Below are positions 44,406 through 54,475 of a stretch of DNA of 64,000 nt, piece after piece (positions within the stretch are counted from its first letter, which is position 1; the number at the start of each line of letters is the position of its first letter). The notes under the pieces were generated by a model. That model saw only the letters and a list, made by a program, of their open reading frames with translations, had not been told where the DNA came from and made no database searches. The translations under genes were made by a program, and so were the position numbers. Origin of the DNA: Candidatus Gastranaerophilales bacterium. GTDB taxonomy: Bacteria > Cyanobacteriota > Vampirovibrionia > Gastranaerophilales > Gastranaerophilaceae. The stretch is from NCBI GenBank assembly GCA_900769645.1, contig CAAGHI010000063.1:101299-165298 (forward strand). The letters are read 5' to 3'.

Positions 44406-47400
44406 CTATTTAAGCAATTCACCAACAGCTTTGAATACTGACATACGAGTTGCAGCATCTTTTTCTGCTTTTTCGTATAGAGCTTCAGCTTCAGAAGGGT
44501 TAGTTTTCATCAATGATTTATAACGACCTTCTGATTTGATGAATTCTTGGAAGTTTCCTTTCGGATCTTTTGCGTCCCAAGTGAATGGAGCTTCTGGGTT
44601 TTCCGGATTGTATCTGTACAATGGGAAGTAACCAGCTTCAACTGCACGTTTTTGTTCAGTTTGAGTTTTGCTCATATCGATACCGTGTGCAATACAAGGT
44701 GCATAAGCGAAGATGATTGATGGTCCATCATAAGCTTCTGCTTCTTGGAATGCTTTAAGAGTTTGAGCTCTGTCAGCGCCCAATGCAACTGATGCTACGT
44801 ATACGTAACCATAAGACATGCTCATCAAGCCCATGTTTTTCTTGTAAGTTTTCTTACCACCTGTAGCAAACTTAGCAACAGCACCTGTAGGTGTTGATTT
44901 AGAAGCTTGACCACCAGTGTTAGAGTAAACTTCGGTATCAAGAACAAGAACATTAACGTTTTTGTTTTGAGCAAGTACGTGGTCGATTCCGCCGTAACCG
45001 ATATCGTTAGCCCAACCGTCACCACCGATAATCCAAACTGATTTATCTGTGAAGTAGTCTTCAAGTTCTTTAACTTTAGCTAGGTTAGCGCAATCGCATT
45101 GAGCAGCGTATTTGTCGATAACTTCTTTAGCTTTAGCTTGAGCCTTGATAGCTTCATCAGTTTTTGAATTATCCCAGTGAGCCAAAGCGCCGTTGATAGC
45201 GTCTTTCAATTCAGCCGGAGCTTCTTCAGAAGCTAGAACTTTTTCAGCATAAGATTTCAAAGTAGCTCTGTTTTGTTCTACTGCTAATCTCATACCAAAA
45301 CCGAATTCAGCGTTGTCTTCGAACAATGAGTTAGCCCAAGCAGGTCCTCTACCGTCTTTGTTAGTTGTGTAAGGGATTGTTGGGAATGTACCTGAGTAGA
45401 TTGATGAACAACCTGTTGCGTTAGCAACGATTGCATTTTCACCAAACAATTGAGAAACCAATTTAACGTAAGGTGTTTCACCACAACCGGCACAAGCACC
45501 TGAGAATTCGAATAGAGGTTTTCTCAACATTGCACCTTTGATTGTTTTTGTAGTGTTTTTGCCCATTACGTTATCAGGCAATTCGTCGAAGAATTTTTCG
45601 TTTACTGATTCGCAATTTTCTTCTTCTTTTTCGATTGTTGACCAAGTCAAAGCTGCTTTTTCAGGGTTTTTAGCCATAGGACATTGATCCAAGCAAACTC
45701 CGCAACCTGTACAATCTTTACAGTAAACTTGAACTTTGAAGTGTTCACCGTTTGCATTTGGTTTAGCTTCTACTGTATTGAATGATTCAGGAGCATTTTT
45801 AAGGTCTTCTTTTTCAACCAATTTAGTTCTGATAGCTGCGTGTGGACATGCTGATGCACAAATACCACATTGAATACAGAATTCTGAATTCCAGTGAGGA
45901 ACACGAGGAGCAATTCCACGTTTTTCAAGACATGCTGTACCAGTTGGGATTACGCCATCAACTGACATTGCAGAAACAGGAATATCGTCGCCTTTCAAGT
46001 GCATTGAAGGTTTGATAATTGTTTTAGCAAATTCAGATGCGTCATCAGAAATAAGTTTTGGTTCTTCTGCAGCACAAACGCCATCAAGAGATGCAGGAAC
46101 AACAACTTCTTCAGTTGCGTTGATAGCAGCATCAATCAATGCCAAGTTCATGTTTACAACATCGTCGCCTTTTTTCTTGAAGGTTTTAGTTGTCATAGCT
46201 CTCATTCCTTCATAAGCTTGTTCAAATGGAATAATCCCTGAAACTTTGAAGTATGCAACCATCATAACTGTGTTAGCACCTTTACCTCTTAAGCCCGGTT
46301 GTTGTTTGATAAGAGCTTCAGCATCTACGTTGTAGAATTTGATTTTCTTTTCAATGATAGTTTTTTGCATATCTCTTGTTAAGTGAGAGAAAGCTTCTTC
46401 CTTAGACCAAGGGCTGTTAAGTAAGAATGTACCGCCTTCTTTAATACCTTTAAGCATATCATATCTGCCGATGTAAGCGTGAGCTGAGCAAGATACGAAA
46501 TCAGGCGCTGTGATAAGGTATGTAGATTTAATCGGTTTGTCACCAAATCTCAAGTGAGAAGTTGTAACACCGAAAGATTTTTTAGAGTCATAAGCAAAGT
46601 ATGCTTGAGCATCTTTGTTAGTGTATTGACCAATGATTTTAATTGAGTTTTTGTTAGCACCAACGGTACCATCAGAACCCAAGCCCCAGAACATACAGTT
46701 TGTAGTACCAACAGGTTCTGTAACGATGTGTTCTTCAACTTTGATTGATTTGTGAGTAACATCATCTTCGATACCGACTGTAAATCCGTGGAAGCCGTTA
46801 TTTTCAGCGTGTTTGTAAATAGCAAGAACCATTGATGGAGTGAATTCTTTAGAAGACAAACCATAACGTCCGCCGATTACTCTAACGTCTTTGTTTTCGA
46901 TAGCTGCAACAACATCTAGGTATAGAGGTTCGCCGATTGAACCAGGTTCTTTTGTTCTATCAAGAACTGTTACACGTTTAACTGATTTAGGTAATGCTTC
47001 GTTGAAACGTTTAACGTCGAACGGTCTGTACAATCTAACTTTAACCAAACCATATTTAGTGCCGCGAGTTGCGTTCAAGTATTCGATAGTTTCTTCGATA
47101 GTTTCGCAACCTGAACCGATAGCTACGATTACATCAGTTGCATCAGGAGCACCAACGTAATCGAATGGGTGATATTGTCTGCCTGTAACTTTAGCAACTT
47201 TATCCATGTATTCTTGAACAATGTCAGGAACTGCATCATAGTATTTGTTGCTTGTTTCACGACCTTGGAAGTAAACGTCAGTGTTTTGTGCACCAACTTT
47301 ACAAACAGGAGCTTCAGGTCTAAGAGCTCTTTGTCTGAATTCTTCAATATATTTTGGTTCTACCAAAGATGCGATATCTTCGTAAGAAATTTCTTCAATT

Positions 47401-47945
47401 TTGTGAATTTCGTGAGAAGTTCTAAATCCGTCGAAGAATTGCAAGAACGGAACTTTAGATTTATAAGTTGCAAGGTGAGCAACAAGAGCTAAATCCATTT
47501 CTTCTTGAACAGAGTTAGCAGCTAACATTGCATAACCTGTGTTACGGCAACCCATAACGTCAGTGTGATCACCGAAAATCGCCAATGATTGAGCGGCAAG
47601 AGCACGAGCCGCAACGTGGATTACGTGAGGAAGCATTTCACCTGCTACTTTGTGCATAACAGGGATCATCAACAACAAGCCTTGAGAAGCTGTGTAAGTT
47701 GATGTCAAAGAACCTGCTGCCAAAGAACCGTGAACAGCACCTGCTGCACCAGCTTCTGACTGCATTTCTGCTACTCTTACTTCTTCACCCCAGATATTCT
47801 TTTTGTGCTGAGATGCCCATTCATCAATCCATTCACCCATTGTAGATGAAGGAGTGATTGGGTAAATTGCGGAAACTTCACTCAACGCATAAGCGATATG
47901 CGCCGCAGCGTAGTTGCCGTCAACTGTTATAGTTTTTCCTGGCAT
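44406..47945 (-). CDS. nifJ: Pyruvate:ferredoxin (flavodoxin) oxidoreductase
   Basis: Converts pyruvate and CoA to acetyl-CoA and CO2, reducing ferredoxin: a key step of anaerobic metabolism. It is the single-chain homodimeric type, 1179 residues. Domain order: pyruvate-binding domain I (YPITPSSTMGEWIDEW near 19-34), domain II/III, a two-cluster ferredoxin domain (CIQCGICASACP, about 690; CKDCTGCGVCLDQCP, about 745), an additional C-terminal cluster ligand set (CAGCGETPY, GCSSIYSG) and the thiamine-diphosphate domain with GGDGWANDIGYGG. Strong AAGGAGG ribosome site. It transcribes away from the 48139 gene using a promoter with a shared -35 region. Confidence 0.97.
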   Translation of the reverse strand: MPGKTITVDGNYAAAHIAYALSEVSAIYPITPSSTMGEWIDEWASQHKKNIWGEEVRVAEMQSEAGAAGAVHGSLAAGSLTSTYTASQGLLLMIPVMHKVAGEMLPHVIHVAARALAAQSLAIFGDHTDVMGCRNTGYAMLAANSVQEEMDLALVAHLATYKSKVPFLQFFDGFRTSHEIHKIEEISYEDIASLVEPKYIEEFRQRALRPEAPVCKVGAQNTDVYFQGRETSNKYYDAVPDIVQEYMDKVAKVTGRQYHPFDYVGAPDATDVIVAIGSGCETIEETIEYLNATRGTKYGLVKVRLYRPFDVKRFNEALPKSVKRVTVLDRTKEPGSIGEPLYLDVVAAIENKDVRVIGGRYGLSSKEFTPSMVLAIYKHAENNGFHGFTVGIEDDVTHKSIKVEEHIVTEPVGTTNCMFWGLGSDGTVGANKNSIKIIGQYTNKDAQAYFAYDSKKSFGVTTSHLRFGDKPIKSTYLITAPDFVSCSAHAYIGRYDMLKGIKEGGTFLLNSPWSKEEAFSHLTRDMQKTIIEKKIKFYNVDAEALIKQQPGLRGKGANTVMMVAYFKVSGIIPFEQAYEGMRAMTTKTFKKKGDDVVNMNLALIDAAINATEEVVVPASLDGVCAAEEPKLISDDASEFAKTIIKPSMHLKGDDIPVSAMSVDGVIPTGTACLEKRGIAPRVPHWNSEFCIQCGICASACPHAAIRTKLVEKEDLKNAPESFNTVEAKPNANGEHFKVQVYCKDCTGCGVCLDQCPMAKNPEKAALTWSTIEKEEENCESVNEKFFDELPDNVMGKNTTKTIKGAMLRKPLFEFSGACAGCGETPYVKLVSQLFGENAIVANATGCSSIYSGTFPTIPYTTNKDGRGPAWANSLFEDNAEFGFGMRLAVEQNRATLKSYAEKVLASEEAPAELKDAINGALAHWDNSKTDEAIKAQAKAKEVIDKYAAQCDCANLAKVKELEDYFTDKSVWIIGGDGWANDIGYGGIDHVLAQNKNVNVLVLDTEVYSNTGGQASKSTPTGAVAKFATGGKKTYKKNMGLMSMSYGYVYVASVALGADRAQTLKAFQEAEAYDGPSIIFAYAPCIAHGIDMSKTQTEQKRAVEAGYFPLYRYNPENPEAPFTWDAKDPKGNFQEFIKSEGRYKSLMKTNPSEAEALYEKAEKDAATRMSVFKAVGELLK

Positions 47946-47997
47946 AATAACAAACCTCCTTATTTATATGCTATTTACTTAATAACTATACCCCCTA

Positions 47998-48061
47998 ATT
48001 TTAATACAAACAAAATATTTTGACAAAAAATAGTTTAAGTTTTATAATGACAATTGTGTCA
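47998..48061. promoter_or_regulatory. Overlapping divergent promoters for nifJ and the 48139 gene
   Basis: Rightward: TTGACA (48020-48025), 17 bp, TATAAT (48043-48048), a perfect consensus. Leftward: TTGTCA (48026-48021), 17 bp, TAAAAT (48003-47998). The two -35 boxes overlap almost completely, so polymerase can occupy only one at a time. A TGACA...TGTCA inverted repeat (48048-48061) overlaps the rightward start and could be an operator. Confidence 0.65.
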
Positions 48062-48138
48062 ATTTTGTAATAATTTACCCCAAACAGGCAATTAAAATTT
48101 GTTACAAGTTTTATATAAAGTATAAAGTAGGTAGAATT

Positions 48139-49260
48139 ATGATTAAATGTGTTGATAGATTAAGTAGAAAAGTACGTCCGGTCAAGGCAAAAGAAGTTGT
48201 TACCGATATTGCCGAGGGAGTGACTAAAAAAACTAGAACAAAACAAAAACATTGGATAAAGGCAACTTCCCCTCAACAATATGAAAGAACTCCAAAGACT
48301 GATACGGTGGAAGTTTCTACTAAGAAAGCTACGCCTAAAAAGTCTGAAGAAAAGAAAGATTTCAAAAACCGTATTTGGAATTATTATGAGAGACAAAAGA
48401 GAAGACTTGCAGAGCCATATATTAATGACCTAGAAGCTGTTGCGCAAGAAATTCCAGAGGCCTCTTTTAGTCGTGTAGCAAACGAATTCTCTGTAAAAGG
48501 CATGAAGTCAACTCTTGATAAGCTTGGAAAAAATGAAGAGTTATATGCTCAAGGCGGACTTACCGCTGCCGTCAGAGATGGTGTTCGTGGAACTATTTTT
48601 ATGCCAAATCCGCAAGAAGGTTACATGAAAATTGTAAAAGCAATGGAAAAAAGAGGCTATAAAATAGATGAAACATTCCTTGAAAAAGATGGAATGGTTG
48701 TCTTAGGAGAAAACGGACTTCCTAAGATGGGCAGAGATATTGATGTTCGCTTTGGCGAAAATGCTGTCCCTTCAGGTTATGAAGATGTTCAAATGCGTTT
48801 TTATAAAGGCAAAGGCAAAAAGAAACAAGTTTATGAATTATTGATTTTGACAGGTCCAAACTATTTGAATATAAAAAATAAAGAGCATGAACTTGTTTAT
48901 GAACAGTTTAGGAAATATAAATCTAACGGTTTCCGTGATGACCGTGGCGCAAAATCAATTATTAATGATATGAAAGAACAGTTCAATGTTCTTACCCGTA
49001 AATTGTATGCAGATGCAAAATCAAGAGATATAAATGGTGCAGCCGCAGTTACAGATGCGATTACATTTGACCCAAAAGCAATTACGAAGATAAAAGCCTA
49101 TATGAAATCTTTGAAGGAATTGTTTGCCGGAAAACATGCAATGCTTCCTCCAAGCAGACAAAAGAAACCGTTTAAAGAAACTCAAAGGTATCAACAACTT
49201 GATGAGATTGAACAAAATTTACGTCAAGTACTTGATATTTATAAGCCTATAGAGAAATAA
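48139..49260 (+). CDS. Protein of unknown function with possible RelA/SpoT-like nucleotidyltransferase domain
   Basis: A basic, disordered N-terminus (1-75, Lys/Thr rich) is followed by a domain at about 85-320. GGLTAAVRDGVRGTIFMPNP resembles the (K/R)DxxRxT motif, and GYEDVQMRFYKGKGKKKQVYELLI resembles the GY.D....EIQ segment of RelA/SpoT-type synthetase domains, with KEHELVYEQFRKY in the place of their helical ending. This is a pattern-level resemblance; alternatives are other nucleotidyltransferase folds. The promoter is a perfect consensus, so expression should be high. Its 3' end overlaps the convergent methyltransferase gene by 14 bp. Confidence 0.55.
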   Translation: MIKCVDRLSRKVRPVKAKEVVTDIAEGVTKKTRTKQKHWIKATSPQQYERTPKTDTVEVSTKKATPKKSEEKKDFKNRIWNYYERQKRRLAEPYINDLEAVAQEIPEASFSRVANEFSVKGMKSTLDKLGKNEELYAQGGLTAAVRDGVRGTIFMPNPQEGYMKIVKAMEKRGYKIDETFLEKDGMVVLGENGLPKMGRDIDVRFGENAVPSGYEDVQMRFYKGKGKKKQVYELLILTGPNYLNIKNKEHELVYEQFRKYKSNGFRDDRGAKSIINDMKEQFNVLTRKLYADAKSRDINGAAAVTDAITFDPKAITKIKAYMKSLKELFAGKHAMLPPSRQKKPFKETQRYQQLDEIEQNLRQVLDIYKPIEK

Positions 49261-50593
49261 TCGCAACGGTTTCAATATGATATGTATGACAGAACATGTC
49301 GAACGGTTGAATACTTTCAACTTTCGCTCCGTGTTCTGTCAAATATTTTAAATCCCTTGCAAGTGTTGCTGGATTGCAGCTAACATAGATGATTTTTGAT
49401 TTAGTATGCGCTAATGTTTCGTCTAAAACCTCTTGTGTGCAACCTTTTCTCGGTGGATCAAGAATTGTTACATCAAATTTTTTCTTAATTGATTGCAAAT
49501 ATTTCAAGGTGTCTTGGGCAAAAAGTTCGACATTTTTAATATTATTAAGCTCTAAAACCTCACGAGCTTTTGTAATAGAAGATGCGTTTTCTTCAACACT
49601 TGTAACTTTTTCTGCTACACCAGATGTGCAAATTCCAAAAGTCGCAATTCCGGCATAAGCGTCTAAAACAGTCGGCTTATCAAGTTTGGCAATTTCATCT
49701 TTCACATAGCGGAAGATATTTTCAGCACTTTTAGGGTTTACCTGAAAGAACGTATCTGCACCGATTTTGAATGTTTTATCCAAGACTTTTTCTTCAATAA
49801 AATCTTGACCGCAAATACATTTTGTCTCTCTTCCCAAAATTACATTTGTCTTTTTAGAGTTGAAATTGACGCAAACACCTTTTACGTTGTTAAATTCATC
49901 GAAAATTGATTTTGCAAATTTTTCCAATCTATTGAATATTTTTGTGCCATTAATAACAAGAGTAACAAGACAATCGCCGTTAGAGGAAGAACTTCTAATG
50001 ACAATGTGTCTTAAATCTCCTGTATGTTTTTTCTCGTTAAAACCGCTTAATCCAAAATCAGGAGCTTTTTCTCTAACGTAATCAATTATTTTGTCGCAAA
50101 TTTCAGGCTGAATTGGGCAATACTTGATATTAACAATCTCGTGAGACTGTGGTTTGTAGTACCCTGCAAGAATTTTTTTAGAAACTTTGGTTTGTGATAT
50201 CGGACATTGAATTTTATGTCTAAAACCTTTGATTTCAGGTGAAGCAATCGGAAAACTTATCGATGTATCAAGTCCACCGATTTTTCGGATTGCGTCTTCA
50301 ACCATTTGTCGTTTTAATTCCAATTGATAGTCGTAATTAATAAATTGGAACTGGCATGAACCGCAAACTTTTTGCATTGGGCAAAACGGCTGAACTCTGT
50401 GTTTTGACGGCTTTACAATTTCAATTGGAATTGCAGTTGCAAAGTTTTTATTAACCTTGGTGATTTTGATTTTGACTTCGTCTTCCGGACAAACATTTTC
50501 TACAAAAACAACTTGCCCGTTAATTTTAGCAATACCTGTTCCGAGGTTTGATAATTTTTCTATTTTTACAATAAATTCTTCGTTATTTTTCAT
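49247..50593 (-). CDS. rlmD: RlmD/RumA-family rRNA (uracil-5-)-methyltransferase
   Basis: Methylates C5 of a uridine in 23S rRNA (or another RNA target in this family) using SAM. An N-terminal TRAM domain (about 1-60) precedes a [4Fe-4S] site (CPMQKVCGSCQFQ near 71-83, plus a later Cys), the SAM-binding Rossmann region (VLDAYAGIATFG), DPPRKGC, and the nucleophile/base segment YVSCNPATLARDL. The length of 448 is normal. It overlaps the upstream 213-residue gene by 11 bp. The exact uridine cannot be told from sequence; TrmFO at 22 kb probably covers tRNA U54. Confidence 0.92.
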   Translation of the reverse strand: MKNNEEFIVKIEKLSNLGTGIAKINGQVVFVENVCPEDEVKIKITKVNKNFATAIPIEIVKPSKHRVQPFCPMQKVCGSCQFQFINYDYQLELKRQMVEDAIRKIGGLDTSISFPIASPEIKGFRHKIQCPISQTKVSKKILAGYYKPQSHEIVNIKYCPIQPEICDKIIDYVREKAPDFGLSGFNEKKHTGDLRHIVIRSSSSNGDCLVTLVINGTKIFNRLEKFAKSIFDEFNNVKGVCVNFNSKKTNVILGRETKCICGQDFIEEKVLDKTFKIGADTFFQVNPKSAENIFRYVKDEIAKLDKPTVLDAYAGIATFGICTSGVAEKVTSVEENASSITKAREVLELNNIKNVELFAQDTLKYLQSIKKKFDVTILDPPRKGCTQEVLDETLAHTKSKIIYVSCNPATLARDLKYLTEHGAKVESIQPFDMFCHTYHIETVAIISL

Positions 50594-51224
50594 TTTTTTG
50601 TCTTTTTACATATATTTTCACTGCCGGAAATAAATCGTTGTCATCTCCCATGTGTGAAAAAGTTATTTTCCCAAATTTTTCAATGTTTAAAAGCCCTGTG
50701 ACGTCTTTATCTGAAATTTTTGCAGGCTTAATTTCGTATTTATAAAAATTCTGTTTAGTGTCATTTAAAACAAGACATGTCAACTTTTCCATCGGAGTTT
50801 TATAGATGGTGTACTCGTTATTCTTAAAGTCTGACAATTTAATAATTTTAGCATTAGGGAAAAGGGTTTGAACATAAGCTTCGTCCAAATCAATTGCCTT
50901 AAAATAGCCGTTGTTATAGATATATTTGACAAATTTTAAATTTCCGTTGTCAATTCCGACAAAATCTCCGTTGTTTATAAATTCAGTGTTTGAGAACGGT
51001 CCAATCGCAAGTTTGCCTTTGTTGTTGTAGTATTCTGAAAAACCGCCGGAACTTTCAAACATTTTGTACCTGAGCACAATATCTTTTGGAGAAGTTTGAG
51101 TTGCACTCCATTTTTTATTTGTGATGTTATAATAAACATTTTGTTTTTCGTGGATAAAGTCAAACGCCAAAACGCTTGAATAACTCATTAACAAAGCAGT
51201 TAAAATTAATAAAAACTTTTTCAT
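50583..51224 (-). CDS. Exported protein of unknown function (213 residues)
   Basis: The signal peptide MKKFLLILTALLMSYSSVLA is followed by about 190 residues of mostly beta-like, Tyr/Asn/Lys-rich sequence with KGKLAIGPFSNTEF and DFVGIDNGNLKFVKYIYNNGY. No lipobox. It sits three bases after the GH13 gene and overlaps the methyltransferase start, so it is a middle gene of one operon. Function not recognised. Confidence 0.75.
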   Translation of the reverse strand: MKKFLLILTALLMSYSSVLAFDFIHEKQNVYYNITNKKWSATQTSPKDIVLRYKMFESSGGFSEYYNNKGKLAIGPFSNTEFINNGDFVGIDNGNLKFVKYIYNNGYFKAIDLDEAYVQTLFPNAKIIKLSDFKNNEYTIYKTPMEKLTCLVLNDTKQNFYKYEIKPAKISDKDVTGLLNIEKFGKITFSHMGDDNDLFPAVKIYVKRQKNEK

Positions 51225-51227
51225 AGG

Positions 51228-53519
51228 CTACACCATCTTCAATTCATAAACTCTAAATTCACTTGCTTCAAGCTTGTCAAAATGAAGGCTTGAAGTTTCG
51301 GAATCAAATGCAACAGATACAAATTTATCGTTATCAATATAGTGTTCTTTAACAATTGTGTAGTCTGTTGGAAGGTTAATAGTTTTGTCAAAAACTGGTG
51401 TCCCGTTTAAAATTTCCGAGTAACATTGATTGTTCTCATCTGTCATTGAAACTCTTTCAGTTGTATATTTTGAATTTGAAACAACAAGAAACGCTGTTTT
51501 TTCAGGATCTTTCGAGATAATCCAAGCAGCAAAACCGTCATCATCTTCAAGAATAATTTGAGCTTCACCATCGCAGATTATTGAATTATTTTTTACAAAA
51601 CAGTCAATAGCGTTGAATTTTTTGTAGAATTCGTAATGTTTTTCACGAGGCATTGAAATCTCATCACCAATAACAGTTTCAATTCCACATTTTGTAAAGC
51701 TTTCATCTCCATCAACATACAACATCGGTCTTTGCGCAAATTTTCCACCAGGGAGAAATTTATACTTAAACCACTTGAACAAAGCTCCATTTTTACCTAA
51801 TTGCCCCGGGTATTGGTCAATACATCTGAATTCTCCGTCTTGGTTGTTGTAAGTTTTCAAGATAGATAATTTTTCGCCTTTTTTATAATTTACGTTGTAG
51901 TTTGCAAGGTGTTGGTTATCTTCCATGATTTTTTCAGGAGTCTTTTCAGACTGAGAAACAATATCGTTACCCCATAAAAGGTCAAAACTCATATCCTTAT
52001 GGTATTCTTTCAAGAAATCGTCCCAAAGCATGTATTCTGCAAGAGTACCAAAATATGGGATTTTGCTTTTCATTGTGCGGTTAAGTTTGCCCAAAACAAC
52101 ACGTGGTGCACGATAGCTGATTGGGCGACCGTGGTTTTCTGAAACTTTGTCAACAATGTGGTCGATGTGATCAACTCTAAAACCGTCAAAGTTGTATTCT
52201 GCTTGTAATTTAACCATATAGTTTACAAAATATTCAATAACAGGTTTGTTAAGCGAACCGTTTTCTAAAAATGCGAAGTAATAAGGTGTTTGACAATCAA
52301 GGTTTGCAAACCCTGTAACGTCCTCGCCTTTGTAGTCGTAATGCTTAAATGTCGGATATCCGCCACATTCGCTCATTTTGTCATAAACAGGTACGCCTGC
52401 AGAACACCAAGCGCCACCTGGAGCCGGCCACAAACCGTCTTTCATAAGTTCCTGAATTGTATCGATTTGTTTTGTAATATCGTCTTCAGTCAATTTTTGA
52501 TTTGGTTTAAAACCATGAACTTGCGCTACAATTTCACGTGCTCTTTTTTGTAATTTAATTTGGTTATCACGTTTCATCATAGCGTTAGACAAATTCTTTT
52601 TAGCCTCTGTCATCAAGCTATCAAATGTATCATAAATATTTTTGAAATGAGAACTCAAATCGCCGGTTGAACCGTTTTGAGAGTCTCTGTATATGTTTTT
52701 TACAAGTTCAACGTCTTCATCTTCAAAAGATTCAGGCATGTTTTTTGCAATTCGTTCAATATTTGCTTCAAGTTCTTTGTTTAAGAAATTAATGTCAAAC
52801 CATCTTGCAATTTCAGGGTTTGCCAAAACTGCTTTTGAAAATCTTCCTGTTTGTGGCAAAATGTCGTAAATAACAGGGTGACCTGCCAATTGAGCAAGCG
52901 TGATAAATGTTTTAACCTGTTCTTTTGCATTCATTCCAGTAAGTTTTTCAATGTTTTCGTCAAATAGTTTTTCACTAATATCAGAACTTTTGGGAAGGTA
53001 AGCACAACCGAATTCTCTTGGGTGGAATGGGATTAGATAAATTGTAGTGTTGAAAATATGGTTTTCTAAATTCCCTGTCGGCAAAATTAACAATTGGCGA
53101 AGCCAATCAATGAATTTCCCAGTTTCTTTTGTATTATTGCCATCTCCAAGCCCTGCAAGGTTTATGAGCTTAATATCATGTCCTTCTTTTTGAATCCAAG
53201 AAGAATTTTTTACCCCATTTCTTGCCAAAACACTGATTTCAGAATTTTTGAAAGAAAATTTTTCGTTATCAAAAACTTTATTGTTTTTCCATTTTATTTC
53301 TAAGCCGAACAAAATTTCTTCTGGTGTCAACTCTTCCAAAGCTTTTACATAAGGATATGGCAAATATCCAAATTCTTGAATAAGTTTGGTTAATTCGGCT
53401 TTGCGTTCGTCTGAAATATTTGATGACGGATACGCATTTTTTAAAGCCGCATAAATCTCATTTATTCTAATGTTTTTCGCTTCTGAGTTATCTTTTTTAC
53501 CAAAAAGAAATTCTAACAT
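51228..53519 (-). CDS. GH13-family (alpha-amylase-like) glycosidase or transferase
   Basis: The 763-residue cytosolic protein has a TIM-barrel region carrying GH13 marks: VIYDILPQTGRFSKA (region I-like, Asp but unusual sequence), FDGFRVDHIDHIVD (region II with the nucleophile-type Asp and metal/substrate His) and YFGTLAEYMLWDD (region III, acid Glu in LAEYM). The C-terminal part (about 650-763) is beta-rich, like domain C. There is no signal peptide, so it acts on an internal glucan or a phosphorylated sugar. The first 60 residues are an unusual helical extension. The ATG at 53519 is chosen over GTG 53525 because GGGAG is properly spaced to it. Confidence 0.75.
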   Translation of the reverse strand: MLEFLFGKKDNSEAKNIRINEIYAALKNAYPSSNISDERKAELTKLIQEFGYLPYPYVKALEELTPEEILFGLEIKWKNNKVFDNEKFSFKNSEISVLARNGVKNSSWIQKEGHDIKLINLAGLGDGNNTKETGKFIDWLRQLLILPTGNLENHIFNTTIYLIPFHPREFGCAYLPKSSDISEKLFDENIEKLTGMNAKEQVKTFITLAQLAGHPVIYDILPQTGRFSKAVLANPEIARWFDINFLNKELEANIERIAKNMPESFEDEDVELVKNIYRDSQNGSTGDLSSHFKNIYDTFDSLMTEAKKNLSNAMMKRDNQIKLQKRAREIVAQVHGFKPNQKLTEDDITKQIDTIQELMKDGLWPAPGGAWCSAGVPVYDKMSECGGYPTFKHYDYKGEDVTGFANLDCQTPYYFAFLENGSLNKPVIEYFVNYMVKLQAEYNFDGFRVDHIDHIVDKVSENHGRPISYRAPRVVLGKLNRTMKSKIPYFGTLAEYMLWDDFLKEYHKDMSFDLLWGNDIVSQSEKTPEKIMEDNQHLANYNVNYKKGEKLSILKTYNNQDGEFRCIDQYPGQLGKNGALFKWFKYKFLPGGKFAQRPMLYVDGDESFTKCGIETVIGDEISMPREKHYEFYKKFNAIDCFVKNNSIICDGEAQIILEDDDGFAAWIISKDPEKTAFLVVSNSKYTTERVSMTDENNQCYSEILNGTPVFDKTINLPTDYTIVKEHYIDNDKFVSVAFDSETSSLHFDKLEASEFRVYELKMV

Positions 53520-53712
53520 GATCACACTCCCTTTTTCTGTCTATGATAAAATTATACCATAATAAAAATTATATACACAAAAAATTCATATTTTGTGCCA
53601 ATATCCAAGACTACCCGATTGGGTAATGGATTGAAAATGATTGAAGTACTTAAATTATAATGTAAGAAACCTATAATAATAAATTCGTTTTTGTGCGAAA
53701 GTGGGGTAAAAT

Positions 53713-54408
53713 ATGACACAAATGAAAGACAAAACAGAAGAAGCAAAGAAAGTAATTACTGTAATTATTGTTGAAGATTTTAAATTAACTAGAGTCGGCT
53801 TAAGGTGTGCTCTTAACGCAAATCCCGATATAAAAGTTGTTGGCGAAGCAGAAGATGCGATTGTCGGTCTAGAACTTATCGAAAAGTTTAAGCCAGATGT
53901 CATTTTGATGGATTTAGGACTTCCGGGAATGAACGGAATTGAAGCAATGGTTAAATGCAAAGAAAAACATTTTGATTCAAAAATAATTGCTCTAACATCT
54001 CATGACAGATGCGAAGAAGTTCTTGCTGCATTAACTTCAGGCGCAAGTGCATATTGCTTAAAAGATATTGATCCAAACAAATTGGCTGACGTAATTCGAG
54101 ATGTATCAACAGGTGTTTGTTGGATTGACCCAGTTGTTGCGCAAATGACTTTGAATTCATTGCCAAAAGTTGAAGATGTAGGACTTTTGCCAAACAAATC
54201 TCATGTTGACGGAAGTGTTCCGCTTACAGAAAGAGAGTTTGAAGTGTTAAAACATCTTGTAATGGGTAAAAGTAACACAGAAATTGCAAAAGAACTTATT
54301 GTCAGTGTTCATACAGCTAAAGCACATGTTTGTTCTATTCTTCAGAAAATGTGCGTAAATGATAGAGTGCAAGCAGCAGTAAAAGCTGTTAAAGAAGGAA
54401 TGGTCTAA
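53713..54408 (+). CDS. NarL/FixJ-family response regulator
   Basis: A receiver domain (about 15-135) with the acidic pocket VEDF, phospho-acceptor Asp in VILMDLGLPGMNG (about residue 65), Thr in IALTSHD and Lys in YCLKDIDP is followed by a LuxR-type helix-turn-helix (about 165-228: LTEREFEVLKHLVMGKSNTEIAKELIVSVHTAKAHV). It has 231 residues. No histidine kinase gene is adjacent, so its partner is elsewhere. A TTGAAA...TATAAT promoter with a long 19-bp spacer and a TACCCGATTGGGTA palindrome lie upstream. Confidence 0.94.
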   Translation: MTQMKDKTEEAKKVITVIIVEDFKLTRVGLRCALNANPDIKVVGEAEDAIVGLELIEKFKPDVILMDLGLPGMNGIEAMVKCKEKHFDSKIIALTSHDRCEEVLAALTSGASAYCLKDIDPNKLADVIRDVSTGVCWIDPVVAQMTLNSLPKVEDVGLLPNKSHVDGSVPLTEREFEVLKHLVMGKSNTEIAKELIVSVHTAKAHVCSILQKMCVNDRVQAAVKAVKEGMV

Positions 54409-54440
54409 CTTTTAATATATATATTACAACTTATCTATGT

Positions 54441-54468
54441 AAACTCCCCTCCTCTTGGGGAGTTTTTT
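54441..54468 (+). terminator. Response-regulator terminator
   Basis: The stem AAACTCCCC / GGGGAGTTT is followed by T's. It is shared by the converging genes. Confidence 0.88.
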
Positions 54469-54475
54469 CTATTTG

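Noticed and set aside
45012..47492. Several 60-110-residue frames inside nifJ on both strands
   Set aside because: All are shadows of the conserved nifJ reading frame, with no ribosome sites of their own.
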